NCBI RefSeq assembly: GCF_040081985.1
Contig: NZ_JBEBMH010000010.1
Coordinates: forward strand, 178,141-242,140
DNA: 64,000 nucleotides
Direction of reading: 5' to 3'
Source of the DNA: Kumtagia yinganensis
GTDB lineage: Bacteria; Pseudomonadota; Alphaproteobacteria; Rhizobiales; Rhizobiaceae
Every line of letters begins with the position of its first letter. Positions within the stretch are counted from its first letter, which is position 1. Positions 43,086 through 53,729 of the stretch are shown one piece after another. The notes beneath the pieces are model-generated. The model was not told the DNA's origin. It did not search any database and worked only from the letters and a program-made list of their open reading frames with translations. The translations under genes were made by a program, and so were the position numbers.

Positions 43086-43188
43086 GTGGTGCACTCCCTG
43101 TCGAATTGGGTTTCAAGCTTGTTACATATCGGTGCTGCGCGAAAAAGGGGCCAGCCCCCGCAAACAAGAACGTCCCTGGAGCAATGCC

Positions 43189-43509
43189 ATGATCAAGAGA
43201 ATCTGGAACGGCTACACAACCCGAGAGAATGCCGACGCCTACGAGCGGCTGCTCGACACATTCGTTTTTCCGGGCATCGAGGCGAAGAAAATCCACGGCT
43301 ACCGCTCGATCGAACTGTTGCGTCGAGAGGCAGACGACGAGGTCCAGTTCACGACGGTGATGAGCTTCGATTCCCTCGACAATGTCATCGCCTTCCAGGG
43401 CGCCGACTATGAGGCCGCCTATGTGCCGGAACAAGCGCGCAAGATTCTGAAGCGCTGGGACCAGCGCTCGACGCATCACGAGGTGCTGCAGACGCGAATC
43501 TACGGATAG
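43189..43509 (+). CDS. Antibiotic biosynthesis monooxygenase-like (ABM) dimeric alpha/beta-barrel protein
   Basis: 106 residues from the ATG at 43189. Ferredoxin-like fold pattern: IKRIWNGYTTRENADAYERLL, a strand with HGYRSIELLRREADDEVQFTTVMSFDSLDNVIAFQGAD, then a helix. The family includes heme-degrading and quinone-type monooxygenases as well as proteins of unknown role. It stands between sseA and alaX, divergent from the former and convergent with the latter. Confidence 0.8.
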   Translation: MIKRIWNGYTTRENADAYERLLDTFVFPGIEAKKIHGYRSIELLRREADDEVQFTTVMSFDSLDNVIAFQGADYEAAYVPEQARKILKRWDQRSTHHEVLQTRIYG

Positions 43510-43510
43510 G

Positions 43511-44254
43511 CTATTGCGCCGGCGGCCGCCCGAAGCGGATGCGGAAACGGCGGTTCTCGCGGCCTTTCTTCTCGATCTTGCCGATGTGGATCTCGCCGAC
43601 CTCGCCGGTCGCCGCCACATGCGTGCCGCCGCAGGGCTGGCTGTCGACCGAAGCGTTGTCGCCGATGCAGACGAGACGGATGCGGCCGGTGCCGGACGGA
43701 GGGCGGACGTTCTTCGACTTCACCAGCGTCGGATTGGCGGCAAGCTCCTCGTCGGTGATCCAGCGGATGAAGACCGGGTGGTTTGCGTTCACCAGTTCCA
43801 TGAGCCGCGCCGTCACCAATTCCCTGGTGTAGCTCGGGTCGGGAATATCGAAATCGACGCGGCTGTCATCCTCGCTGACGGCCGCGCCGGTGATCGGGAA
43901 CGGACAGACGACGCTAAGGAGGTGGCAGGCGGTGTGCATGCGCATCAAGAGATGGCGGCGCGGCCAGTCGATCGCAAGCTTTACGCTCTCGCCGACCGCC
44001 GGCAGGCTTTGGCCGGCGGCGGGGACATGGATGATCTCGTCCTTGGTTTCGCCGGTGACCGTGGCGGCAACCGCCAGCCGCGTCCCATCGGCGAGGATCA
44101 GGTGTCCGGTATCGCCGGGCTGGCCGCCGGACGTGGCGTAGAAGACGGTTCGGTCGAGGATGATGCCGCCGCGATCGTTGATGCCGACGACCTTTGCCTC
44201 CGCCTCGCCGGCATAGGCGTCGTCGCGAAACAGCGCGGCGGTCTGGAACGGCAT
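43511..44254 (-). CDS. alaX: Alanyl-tRNA editing protein (AlaX type)
   Basis: 247 residues from the ATG at 44254, overlapping the cysK stop (TGATG). Free-standing relative of the AlaRS editing domain that hydrolyses Ser-tRNA(Ala). Zinc ligands are the HxxxH in MRMHTACHLL and the CxxxH in SQPCGGTHV; the N-terminal domain has TVFYATSGGQPGDTG. Length suits the AlaX-M class. Translational coupling with cysteine synthase is notable, since serine supply links both, though that link is inference. Confidence 0.94.
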   Translation of the reverse strand: MPFQTAALFRDDAYAGEAEAKVVGINDRGGIILDRTVFYATSGGQPGDTGHLILADGTRLAVAATVTGETKDEIIHVPAAGQSLPAVGESVKLAIDWPRRHLLMRMHTACHLLSVVCPFPITGAAVSEDDSRVDFDIPDPSYTRELVTARLMELVNANHPVFIRWITDEELAANPTLVKSKNVRPPSGTGRIRLVCIGDNASVDSQPCGGTHVAATGEVGEIHIGKIEKKGRENRRFRIRFGRPPAQ

Positions 44255-45372
44255 CAGGCGACCTTCTCGAACGGCACGTCGATCTGTGGCGTCCGGTCCA
44301 TCCACTCCGGTATGGGCAGGTTTTTCGTGCGCAGGAATTCGGGATTGAACAGTTTCGACTGGTAGCGCGTGCCGTAGTCGCACAGCACCGTCACGATGGT
44401 GTGGCCCGGACCGAGGTCGCGCGCCAGCCGGATGGCGCCGGCGATGTTGATGCCGGTCGAGCCGCCCAGGCAGAGCCCCTCCTCCTGAACAAGGTCGAAG
44501 ATGATCGGCAGCGCTTCCTCGTCCGGAATTTGGTAGGAGAAGTCCGGCGTGAAGCCGTCCAGATTGGCGGTGATGCGGCCCTGGCCGATGCCCTCGGTGA
44601 TCGAACTGCCCTCGGACTTCAACTCGCCGCAGGTGTAGTAGCTGAACAGGGCGGCGCCGAGCGGATCGGCGATGGCGATCTTCACCGCTTCGCTTTTTTC
44701 CTTCAGCCCGGCCGCCACGCCGGCCAGCGTGCCGCCGGTGCCGACCGCCGAGACAAAGCCGTCGACCTTGCCGTTCGTCTGGTTCCAGATTTCCTGCGCC
44801 GTGGTGGCGATGTGGCCGTCGCGGTTGGCGACATTGTCGAACTGGTTGGCCCAGATCGCGCCGCTGCTCTCGCTGCGGGCAAGTTGTTCGGCAAGGCGTC
44901 CGGAGACTTTTACGTAGTTGTTCGGGTTCTTGTAGGGCACGGCCGGCACTTCAATCAGTTCGGCGCCGAGCAGCCGCAGCGCGTCCTTCTTCTCCTGGCT
45001 TTGGGTGTCGGGGATGACGATGACCGTGCGGTAGCCGAGCGCCTTGGCGACGACCGTCAGGCCGATGCCCGTGTTGCCGGCGGTGCCCTCCACGATGACG
45101 CCGCCTTGCCTCAGCAGGCCGCGTTTCTCCGCGTCGCGGATGATGAACAGGCCGGCGCGGTCCTTGACCGACTGGCCGGGATTCATGAACTCGGCCTTGC
45201 CAAGAATCTCGCAGCCGGTTTCCTCGGAAGCGCGGCGCAGCCGGATCAGCGGCGTGTTGCCGATCGCATCGATGACCGAACCCATCATCACGAATTTCCC
45301 GTCGAACTGGCGGAAGCCCGATACGGGCGGCCGCAATTGAACCGATGCCGCGACCGAGACCGCTCCCGGCAT
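44254..45372 (-). CDS. cysK: Cysteine synthase A
   Basis: 372 residues from the ATG at 45372 (AGGAAG 9 bases upstream); later ATGs at 45288 and 45285 would trim residues before the conserved GSVIDAIGNTPLIRL. A PLP enzyme making cysteine from O-acetylserine and sulfide. PLP-lysine in GQSVKDRAG, the substrate loop GTAGNTGIGL, the phosphate-binding AVGTGGTLAG, and a C-terminal GGSTGINIAGA. About 40 residues longer than enteric CysK, as in other rhizobial versions. Forms an operon with alaX. Confidence 0.95.
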   Translation of the reverse strand: MPGAVSVAASVQLRPPVSGFRQFDGKFVMMGSVIDAIGNTPLIRLRRASEETGCEILGKAEFMNPGQSVKDRAGLFIIRDAEKRGLLRQGGVIVEGTAGNTGIGLTVVAKALGYRTVIVIPDTQSQEKKDALRLLGAELIEVPAVPYKNPNNYVKVSGRLAEQLARSESSGAIWANQFDNVANRDGHIATTAQEIWNQTNGKVDGFVSAVGTGGTLAGVAAGLKEKSEAVKIAIADPLGAALFSYYTCGELKSEGSSITEGIGQGRITANLDGFTPDFSYQIPDEEALPIIFDLVQEEGLCLGGSTGINIAGAIRLARDLGPGHTIVTVLCDYGTRYQSKLFNPEFLRTKNLPIPEWMDRTPQIDVPFEKVA

Positions 45373-45566
45373 TGCCCGACTTCCTGCCAGAGACGGGCGG
45401 CACATTCAACAACAGCATTTCCGATGAAAATACTTGGCCCATGCGAATTTTCGCGTTAGCCGACGTCAAGCGAATCCGCCGAACTCGAACCGTCGGCTAA
45501 TCCAGAGGGTCGAATTCGGCGTAGACGTGGCAATTCAGCCGCCCATGGGCGGCTCGAGATGGATAT

Positions 45567-46211
45567 ATGGTTCCCGACAACCGAGAAACGCTCGACGTGC
45601 TGCTTGCCCGCTATGTCGCGGGCGGCCTGCCGTCACCCGTGCGCGTGCTGGTCGAGAGCCATCTGACAATGAAGCCCGAGAGCCGCGCGTTCGTTTCGCA
45701 ACTCGAGGCGCTCGCCGGCGCCAGGTTGACCGAGGCTGAGCCGATCCCGTTGGCAAACCGCCGGCAACGGCTCGATGCCATTTTTGCCAGCCCCTCTCCG
45801 CCCGACGAAAACAAGCAGCGGGAAGCCGACGGCATAATGCCCCGGCCGCTGGTCGACTTCATCGGCCACACGGTGGACAAAGTGCCGTGGCGCACAAAAC
45901 TGCCGGGTTTCAAGGAACATCGCATGGGCGAAGTCGACGGGTTCAGCTCAAGCCTGTTCTGGCTGCGGCCAGGCCGCGCCATCCCGGACCATACGCATGA
46001 AGGCTCGGAGTTGTTTCTGGTGCTGGACGGCGCCTTCAACGACCAGCGCGGCCGCTTTCAGCGCGGCGATATCTCGATCGCCGACGAGACGGTCGATCAT
46101 CGGCCGGTCGCCGAGACAGACCGGCCCTGCATCGGTTTCCTGGTGAGCGACGGGGATCTGTGCCTTACCGGACCGCTGCACCGGCGGCTGGCCGACATAA
46201 TCGGCTTCTAG
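45567..46211 (+). CDS. ChrR-like cupin protein lacking the zinc cysteines
   Basis: 214 residues. The N-terminal segment ARYVAGGLPSPVRVLVESHLTMKPESRAFV matches the anti-sigma domain of ChrR, but the usual HLxxCxxC is HLTMKPES, with both Cys absent. The C-terminal part is a ChrR-type cupin: WLRPGRAIPDHTHEGSELFLVLDGAFNDQRGRFQRGD, with the metal-binding His-x-His...Glu. ChrR controls the singlet-oxygen sigma factor RpoE. No ECF sigma gene is adjacent in the window, so partner and zinc dependence are in doubt. Confidence 0.85.
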   Translation: MVPDNRETLDVLLARYVAGGLPSPVRVLVESHLTMKPESRAFVSQLEALAGARLTEAEPIPLANRRQRLDAIFASPSPPDENKQREADGIMPRPLVDFIGHTVDKVPWRTKLPGFKEHRMGEVDGFSSSLFWLRPGRAIPDHTHEGSELFLVLDGAFNDQRGRFQRGDISIADETVDHRPVAETDRPCIGFLVSDGDLCLTGPLHRRLADIIGF

Positions 46212-47407
46212 ACTTTGTGGCTCGGCTTGGCGTCGCGCGAAAACAGATAGATCACAAGCGCCACCGCAAGTACCAGCGCGATGAACAGGAAAAGCGCCGA
46301 ATAGGCCGCGGCCGGATCTCCGGGATCGATGCTGTGGGTAACCACCGCGCCGGTCGCGAACTGCATGACGCCGGCGCCGCCGATCGAGAAGAAGTTCATC
46401 AGCGTCACGCCACGGCCGATCAGATGCGGCGGCAGGAAGGCGCGCGAATGCGCCATCAGCAGGCCGTAATTGCCGCCGGCCAGGCCGACAAGGATGAGCA
46501 GGGCGGTCGATACGCCGACCGATGTCTGCGGAAAAAAGCCGAGGCCGGCCACAGCCAGCAGGCACATGCTTGTCCCGCTGACAGCCACCCATTTGCGCGT
46601 GCCGAAAAGCTGGTCGAGCGGGCCGTAGACGAAGGCGCCTGCCACCATGGCGAGCGCCATGAAGAATGTCACGTCGCCGATCAGGAAGACATCGGCACCG
46701 AAAACGTCGGCGAGATAGGGTCCCGCCCAGAGGCCGCGAATGCCGATGGACGGCGCGTAGGCGACCGCGCTGAGCGGGATGATCGGCCACAGCACGCGCA
46801 AGCGGAAGAGCTCGACAAAGCCGGAAAAGCCGGCTGCGCCTTTTCGCGCGGCCTCCGGATGATCGGGGTCGCGCACCAGCAGATACAGCGCGGCGGCCAC
46901 GAGCAGTGAGAAGAAGCAGAGGCCGAGCATGACGGCGCGCCAGCCGAACGCGGCTTCGGCATAAGCGAGCGGCGCCGAGCCGATGACGTTGCCGGCGGTG
47001 CCGAAGGCGACCAGCCAGGAGGTGAGCATGGCGAATTTCGCCGGACGATAGAGGCGGGCGAAGATTACAAGCGAGGCCATCAGCACCGGCGCGCAGCCGA
47101 TGCCCAACAGCGCGTTCGCGGCGATGATCATCCACGGCGCGGTAGCGAAGGCAAACAGCAGCGTGCCGCCCCCTGCCCCGGCGGCGAGCAGAACCGCCGC
47201 GGTGCGGCGCGGTCCGATGCGGTCGAGCGCCACGCCGATGGGAAACTGCGACAGGGCGAAGGTCAGGAAGAAGACGCCCGAGGCAAGCGAGAAGTCGCCC
47301 TTGGTGACGCCGAGTTCGGTGCCCAGAACCGGCGTCAGCACCGCCAGGAAGGCGCGGTAGAACTGCGAAAGCACATAAGCGATCGCCAGTGCCGCTATGC
47401 CGGCCAT
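46208..47407 (-). CDS. MFS transporter
   Basis: 399 residues from the ATG at 47407 (GGAGAGGGCAGGG upstream). Twelve helices: the first reads MAGIAALAIAYVLSQFYRAFLAVLTPVLG. Motif A is in GVALDRIGPRRTAAV, and the second half has GPLDQLFGTRKWV. Pattern fits the nitrate/sugar-phosphate-like MFS group annotated simply as MFS transporters in rhizobia; substrate unknown. Convergent with the ChrR-like gene, overlapping its stop by four bases. Confidence 0.9.
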   Translation of the reverse strand: MAGIAALAIAYVLSQFYRAFLAVLTPVLGTELGVTKGDFSLASGVFFLTFALSQFPIGVALDRIGPRRTAAVLLAAGAGGGTLLFAFATAPWMIIAANALLGIGCAPVLMASLVIFARLYRPAKFAMLTSWLVAFGTAGNVIGSAPLAYAEAAFGWRAVMLGLCFFSLLVAAALYLLVRDPDHPEAARKGAAGFSGFVELFRLRVLWPIIPLSAVAYAPSIGIRGLWAGPYLADVFGADVFLIGDVTFFMALAMVAGAFVYGPLDQLFGTRKWVAVSGTSMCLLAVAGLGFFPQTSVGVSTALLILVGLAGGNYGLLMAHSRAFLPPHLIGRGVTLMNFFSIGGAGVMQFATGAVVTHSIDPGDPAAAYSALFLFIALVLAVALVIYLFSRDAKPSHKV

Positions 47408-47527
47408 CCCTGCCCTCTCCTCCCGGCCTGAAAACAACGGCGGCCGACGCTTTCGCCTCGACCGCCGTATGTCATGGATCGGATGGACGCAATTGGACCA
47501 AACAAGGGTTCGGTCGGTGCAAGGAGG

Positions 47528-47643
47528 GGCAGTCGGCAATGGGCAGTCGGCAGTCGGAACATGTTGAGGCACGGTAGAAACCGGCGCAGCTTTGAAGGAG
47601 CCGACCTACTGCATACTGCCTACTGCCTACTGCCTACTGCCCA
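47528..47643. repeat. Heptamer tandem repeat and related inverted copies
   Basis: At 47605-47643 the unit tactgcc is repeated about four to five times. At 47528-47557 a related repeat in the opposite sense (ggcagtcgg, three times) occurs, so the two arms could pair imperfectly. It lies between the stop of the helicase gene and the start of the MFS gene, where it might form a transcript hairpin. Confidence 0.55.
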
Positions 47644-47652
47644 TTCCCAATC

Positions 47653-49125
<1,473 letters not shown>

Positions 49126-50054
49126 GTTCTTCTTCTTTCGCGCGGCGTTGCGGCCGCGAATGATCCGTCCCGGCGGGGCGCAACCCGCCGTCGACGATGA
49201 TTTCATGAAACGACAAGGCGGCGGGCGAATCTTTGCCCGCGCGGCTGCGCTGTCGTGCCCGCGCTTCAGAAATCGCGGGGCTTCGTCTCCGAACCGATTT
49301 TTCGGGGAGGAGAGCTACAGACGCAACCAGTCCCATCCGATGGGGAAAGCCGCAAATCGCGCGGCCCAAGCGCCTTGTGACCGCGCATATGGCTGATATG
49401 GCGCGGAATTGCAAGCCGTGCTTGTGCATTGCAGCAATGCCGAGGCGCCTACGGGCAGGTTTCATCGGCGCCACGCTGCCTTTCGGCCCTGGCCATTGAA
49501 GAGAGTCGGGAAGCGGGGCGCGAGGCCGAGCCTCTGGGAATTGATGGGTAACTACGTGGCGCGGTTGTCTCGCGCCCCGCCGGTTTCTGCGCCGCGTTCG
49601 GCCGGTCATACGGTCTCGCAGTGAGTCGGGTCCCGATGGTAAGACCTGCTGTTCGCCTCAGAGCTGTCCGCGCGGTTTTCCGCATCCAGGCCGAACATTC
49701 GCGTTCGCCCCGGAACTCCGGCCTGCCGGGCGCCCAAGGCAATAGGGCTACCACACCCAACCGCCAAGGCACCGCCGCCCTCCCGTGCCTCCGGTTCTAG
49801 ACCCGGTTCCCGCAAGGACGATGACCGCATTATGCCGGAGCCAACATGGGCGGGGATGAGATTGCCGGAAAAACCCTCCAGGCCGCAGCCGAGGCAAAGA
49901 CAACCGCAATAAATTCAATGGCTTGTCTTCAACGATGTCAGGAGAGAACGATAAAATCCAGTGTGTTCATCCCCTCTTCAGGCTTCCACTTCAATAAAAA
50001 AGCCGCCCCGAAGAGCGGCTTTCGATATCCGGCCTGCCGGAACGATGGAGAAAA
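49126..50054. other. Long region without a supported gene
   Basis: About 930 bp between the helicase and trigger-factor genes. Open frames are fragments without conserved patterns. I looked for a tRNA here, as is common upstream of or near tig in relatives, and saw none. The only feature is the tig terminator at 49999-50022. Confidence 0.5.
49995..50022 (-). terminator. Rho-independent terminator of tig
   Basis: On the minus strand: AAAGCCGC, an eight-base loop, GCGGCTTT, then TTTATT. It lies 33 bp after the trigger factor stop. Confidence 0.85.
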
Positions 50055-51539
50055 CTATTCCGCGTCGGCTTCCTTGGCGGCGGCCTTCTTCTTGGCCGGA
50101 GCCTTCTTCTTCGGCTCCTCGGCGGTCTCCTCCGAGGCGGCCTCGGCCTTGGCCGCGGCCTTCTTGGCCTTGCCGGCCGGCTTGGCCGCCGCGACGGCGT
50201 CCTCGTCCTCGGCCATCAGTTCTTCCTTGCTGACCTTCTGGTCGGTCACCGAAATCTGGCCGAGCAGGTGGTCGACCACCTTCTCCTCGAAGATCGGCGC
50301 GCGCAGCGTCGTCAGCGCGGCGGCATTGTTGCGGTAATATTCGAAGATGCCCTGCTGCTGGTCGGCGGGGAAGCGGCGGATGAACTCGAACAGCGCGCGC
50401 TGCAACTCCTCGTCGGAAACCTGCACGCCGGCCTTCTCGCCGATTTCGGCCAGCACGAGGCCGAGCCGCACGCGGCGCTCGGCAAGCTTCATATAGTCGG
50501 CGCGGGCTTCTTCCTCGGTGGTCTCCTCGTCGGCGAAGGTACGGCCGGCGGCTTCGAGGTCGCGGTTGACCTGGGCCCAGATGTTGTTGAACTCGGCCTC
50601 GACCAGCTTGGACGGCGCCTCGAAGGAGTAGGATGCGTCGAGCTGGTCGAGCAACTGGCGCTTCACCTTCTGGCGGGTCATCGAGCCGAACTGGCTCTCG
50701 ATCTGGCCCTTAACGATCTCGCGCAGGCGCTCGAGCGATTCGAGGCCGAGGCTCTTGGCCGTCTCGTCATTGACCTCGAGCGCACCGGGAGCCGCGACTT
50801 CCTTGACGCTCACGTCGAAGGTGGCTTCCTTGCCGGCCAGATTGGCGGCCTGGTAGTTTTCCGGGAAGGTCACGGTGACCTGCTTCTCATCGCCGGCCTT
50901 GGCGCCGACAAGCTGGTCCTCGAAGCCGGGGATGAATTCCTTGGAGCCGAGCACCAGCGGCTGGCCGGTTCCGGCGCCGCCGGAAAAAGCCTCGCCGCCG
51001 ATCTTGCCGAGATAGTCGATGGTGACGCGGTCACCCATCGCGGCTTCGCCTTCCTTGACCTCGTAGCTGCGGGTCGATTCGGCGACACGCTTGACCTGCT
51101 CGTCGATCTCGTCTTCCGGCACGTCATAGACCGGACGGGTCACGGCGATGCTGGTGAAATCCTTGATGTCGAAGGCCGGGATGATCTCGTAGGCGAGCTT
51201 GAACTCGAAGTCGGCGCCGCCGGACAGGATCTTGTCGGCTTCCTTTTCGTCCTCGGTCATGGTGACCTCGGGCTGCATGGCGGCCTTCTCGCCACGGTCG
51301 GAGACGATGCTGCGCGGCGTGTCCGAGAGAATCTCGTTGACCACCTCGGCCATGAACGACTTGCCGTACATCTTGCGCAGATGCTGGAGCGGCACCTTGC
51401 CCGGACGGAAGCCGTTGATGCGGGCCTTGCCGCGGGCAGTCTCCAGCCGCGCGACCAGTTTCGATTCCAGATCGCCGGCGGGCACCTTGACGGTGATCTC
51501 GCGCTTCAGGCCGGAATTCAGTGTCTCGGTAACCTGCAT
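50055..51539 (-). CDS. tig: Trigger factor, ribosome-associated chaperone/prolyl isomerase
   Basis: 494 residues from the ATG at 51539 (an ATG one codon earlier also exists). The N-terminal ribosome-binding domain contains the signature GFRPGKVPLQHLRKMYG (about 45-62). The FKBP-type isomerase domain spans about 160-245 (GDRVTIDYLGKIGGEAFSGG, LGSKEFIPGFEDQLVGAKAG). The helical C-terminal substrate domain runs to about 440, followed by a Lys/Ala/Glu-rich tail. It binds nascent chains at the exit tunnel. Confidence 0.97.
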   Translation of the reverse strand: MQVTETLNSGLKREITVKVPAGDLESKLVARLETARGKARINGFRPGKVPLQHLRKMYGKSFMAEVVNEILSDTPRSIVSDRGEKAAMQPEVTMTEDEKEADKILSGGADFEFKLAYEIIPAFDIKDFTSIAVTRPVYDVPEDEIDEQVKRVAESTRSYEVKEGEAAMGDRVTIDYLGKIGGEAFSGGAGTGQPLVLGSKEFIPGFEDQLVGAKAGDEKQVTVTFPENYQAANLAGKEATFDVSVKEVAAPGALEVNDETAKSLGLESLERLREIVKGQIESQFGSMTRQKVKRQLLDQLDASYSFEAPSKLVEAEFNNIWAQVNRDLEAAGRTFADEETTEEEARADYMKLAERRVRLGLVLAEIGEKAGVQVSDEELQRALFEFIRRFPADQQQGIFEYYRNNAAALTTLRAPIFEEKVVDHLLGQISVTDQKVSKEELMAEDEDAVAAAKPAGKAKKAAAKAEAASEETAEEPKKKAPAKKKAAAKEADAE

Positions 51540-51921
51540 CATAAAACCTTTGTTATCTCGGAAGGACCGCGGCGGCGAAACCGTCCGCGTCCCTGATCTC
51601 TTTGCCGGGCGGCGATCTGGCGTTAGGAGAAACGAGACCCAGCTTCCTTCGGGAATCCAGGAAGAGATGCTCTCACCTGCGCTCCAGATATTCCGGTAAG
51701 TCTTTGTTCTTCCTGCTTCTTACCGCGAATTTCCGAAGCGGACTGTCACATCCCGTCACTTTTGTGACGCCTTTTGTCACAGGAGTGTGGCTTTTTCAAC
51801 TCTCTTCGCGACTTTCAAGAGCGCGACAAACCGGCAGAGCTCGCCATTCGCAGGCAGACGATCGGCGTTCCGCAGCGGCACCGGGCGGGCCGGCGTCTGT
51901 CGTGGCCGGGAAGCTCCCGCC

Positions 51922-52884
51922 TCAGAAAAGATAAGGCATGCGCCGGACGCCGCCATAGAGCGCGAAACGCTCCGCCCCCGGCCTGCCGTCGCCGCGACGG
52001 TGAAAGCCATAGGTGTCGGCGATGACGAGCGTGTTGCCCCGCACCGCGAATGTTTGGGGCTCGGCGAAACCCAGGGCGCTCAACTCGTCCTCGGCAATGC
52101 GGAAAGCACCGCCCTTCCCGACGGTCCGCGCCGAAACCGCGACGCTGCGCCGATGCTCCCAGGAAAGCCGCGCGGAAGAAGTCCGATTCGAGCCGGGCAC
52201 GTAGATGAACGGACCATCCTCGGCCGACACGTCCTCGACGAAATACCAGAGCTTCAAGGTCGGATGGAATGTGTCGCGGTGGAAATCCTTCTGGTCGTCA
52301 TGGTTGGTCTCGTCGCCGAAGCGCGTGTAATAAAGCTGCAGGGCGCGGGGATTGAAGCCAAAACCGAGCGCCGTCTTGAACAGGCGGCGAAACCGCTTCG
52401 AGCGAACCAGCGCGAAACTTGCCGGCGTCCGGTTCTGATCGAGCGTTACGAAGCGGTTGAGCGTGCCGCCGTCGAAGCGGTCGAAGCCGATGTCGTCAAG
52501 ATTCTTGCGCTGGCCAAAGCCTTTTTGCGTGTTCTCGTGGAAGGGGAAGCGCTCGAAGCTGTCGCGGATCGTGCCGACGATCTCGTCCCGCATTCTTGCG
52601 AATTCATCGGGGGGCAGGAAATCCGGGATGGCGACCACGCCCTCCCGGCGCAATTGCTGGATCGAGGCGCGGTCATCCCGATGCGGGATGTTGCGGAGCC
52701 GGCGAAAGCGGTCAAAGGCGGTGGCGAGCAGGATGCGTCCGACATGCAGTCCCATGCGGTTGGCGAGCGGGTTGCCGATCCACGGGTGAGCAAAATTCTT
52801 CTCGGCGGTGAGGATCGCAATCGGCCCAGGCAACATCTTCTTGGGCGCCGCCTTCTTTCCGCCGACCGTATTGACCTTCTGCAT
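51922..52884 (-). CDS. Phytanoyl-CoA dioxygenase (PhyH)-like protein
   Basis: 320 residues from the ATG at 52884 (GAAGGACGG upstream). Fe(II)/2-oxoglutarate oxygenase pattern: the facial triad is HxD in DFHRDTFHP (about 208-216) and a distal His in ADTYGFHRRGDG, with Arg for 2-oxoglutarate just after. GVVAIPDFLPPDEFARMRDEI is the usual PhyH opening. Substrate unknown; PhyH-like enzymes hydroxylate lipids and many small molecules. Last core-like gene before the second mobile region. Confidence 0.85.
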   Translation of the reverse strand: MQKVNTVGGKKAAPKKMLPGPIAILTAEKNFAHPWIGNPLANRMGLHVGRILLATAFDRFRRLRNIPHRDDRASIQQLRREGVVAIPDFLPPDEFARMRDEIVGTIRDSFERFPFHENTQKGFGQRKNLDDIGFDRFDGGTLNRFVTLDQNRTPASFALVRSKRFRRLFKTALGFGFNPRALQLYYTRFGDETNHDDQKDFHRDTFHPTLKLWYFVEDVSAEDGPFIYVPGSNRTSSARLSWEHRRSVAVSARTVGKGGAFRIAEDELSALGFAEPQTFAVRGNTLVIADTYGFHRRGDGRPGAERFALYGGVRRMPYLF

Positions 52885-53046
52885 CCGTCCTTCCCACTTT
52901 TTGCGCGCCGCAAGAGTTGGCGCGTCCGCAAAGCGCGGTCGTTTTCTAGCACATCGATGCAGCACGGGCCAATTGCCGGAGGCGTTCGGTATGGCACGGA
53001 CGGTAGAATAGAGGCCTCCGTCCAGGGCCGTGCCTGTCAGCGATCG

Positions 53047-53286
53047 TTGAAAAGAGAATCTGGTGCAGTTGAGGGGAACAACCTAGAAACTTCGCCAGTG
53101 TTCTCCATCCTCCAAGAACTAGAGGAATGGGATAGGCATCTCAAGACTTTACCGGAAGTTACCCACACGCTCCGGCAATTCGAGGCGGCGGCTCGGGGCT
53201 TGAGCGAAAGCCCCGGCGATGACGAAACGCCTTCTCGTGCTCCAGCCCGAAGGACGGGGCCTCGCCGCTCGGGGCCAAGCCTATGA
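53047..53286 (+). CDS. Small hypothetical protein coupled to mobC (start uncertain)
   Basis: 79 codons if the TTG at 53047 is the start. VFSILQELEEWDRHLKTLPEVTHTLRQFEAAARGLSE is a convincing helical segment, then a basic, Pro-rich end. The stop overlaps the MobC start (ATGA at 53283-53286), which supports expression together with the mobilization genes. The true N terminus may have been lost at the element boundary. Confidence 0.45.
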   Translation: MKRESGAVEGNNLETSPVFSILQELEEWDRHLKTLPEVTHTLRQFEAAARGLSESPGDDETPSRAPARRTGPRRSGPSL

Positions 53287-53729
53287 GCGGGAAAGCTCGG
53301 GCTGCGGAGCGTGCTTCGCCGGCCTTCGGGAAAGCGTCAAAGGAGGAGGCTGCGGAGGACGAACGCTCGTCCGGCCGCAACACATCGCCGGTGACGCTGA
53401 GGTTGACCGAAACCGAACGGGCGACGCTGGAAGAGCTGGCCGTCGGGATGACGCTCAGCACCTATATCCGCGCCTGCCTGTTTGCGCGTGAGGAAAAACG
53501 CAGGAAGCGCCGACCCGGCTCGGTGATCGCCGACAAGAAGGCGGTCGCGGAGGCACTGGCCCTGCTGGGGCAGTCGCGTATTGCCAACAACCTCAATCAA
53601 CTCGCCTATCAGGCCAATATCGGGGCTCTGAGGATCGAAGACCGCGAGCGGGCCATGATCGACGAGGCCTATGAATATGTCCTCTCTATCCGCGCTTCGC
53701 TGGTCGCTGCCCTCGGGCGGGACCGATGA
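53283..53729 (+). CDS. mobC: MobC-like mobilization accessory protein
   Basis: 148 residues. A ribbon-helix-helix-like segment PVTLRLTETERATLEELAVGMTLSTYIRACLF (about 36-67) is followed by the MobC pattern AVAEALALLGQSRIANNLNQLAYQANIG (Asn-Leu-Asn-Gln-Ile/Leu-Ala). MobC proteins help the relaxase open oriT DNA. The stop overlaps the relaxase start region (next ATG at 53726), so the two are coupled. An oriT would be expected just upstream, near 52.9-53.2 kb. Confidence 0.9.
   Translation: MSGKARAAERASPAFGKASKEEAAEDERSSGRNTSPVTLRLTETERATLEELAVGMTLSTYIRACLFAREEKRRKRRPGSVIADKKAVAEALALLGQSRIANNLNQLAYQANIGALRIEDRERAMIDEAYEYVLSIRASLVAALGRDR

Noticed and set aside
49126..50054. Possible tRNA or small RNA upstream of the helicase and beyond tig
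   Set aside because: No cloverleaf or conserved T-loop could be found; only the tig terminator is supported.
51787..53046. Long plus-strand frame of almost 500 codons antisense to the PhyH-like gene
   Set aside because: Most of it opposes the well-supported minus-strand PhyH gene. Only its last ~80 codons (53047-53286) look real and were called separately.
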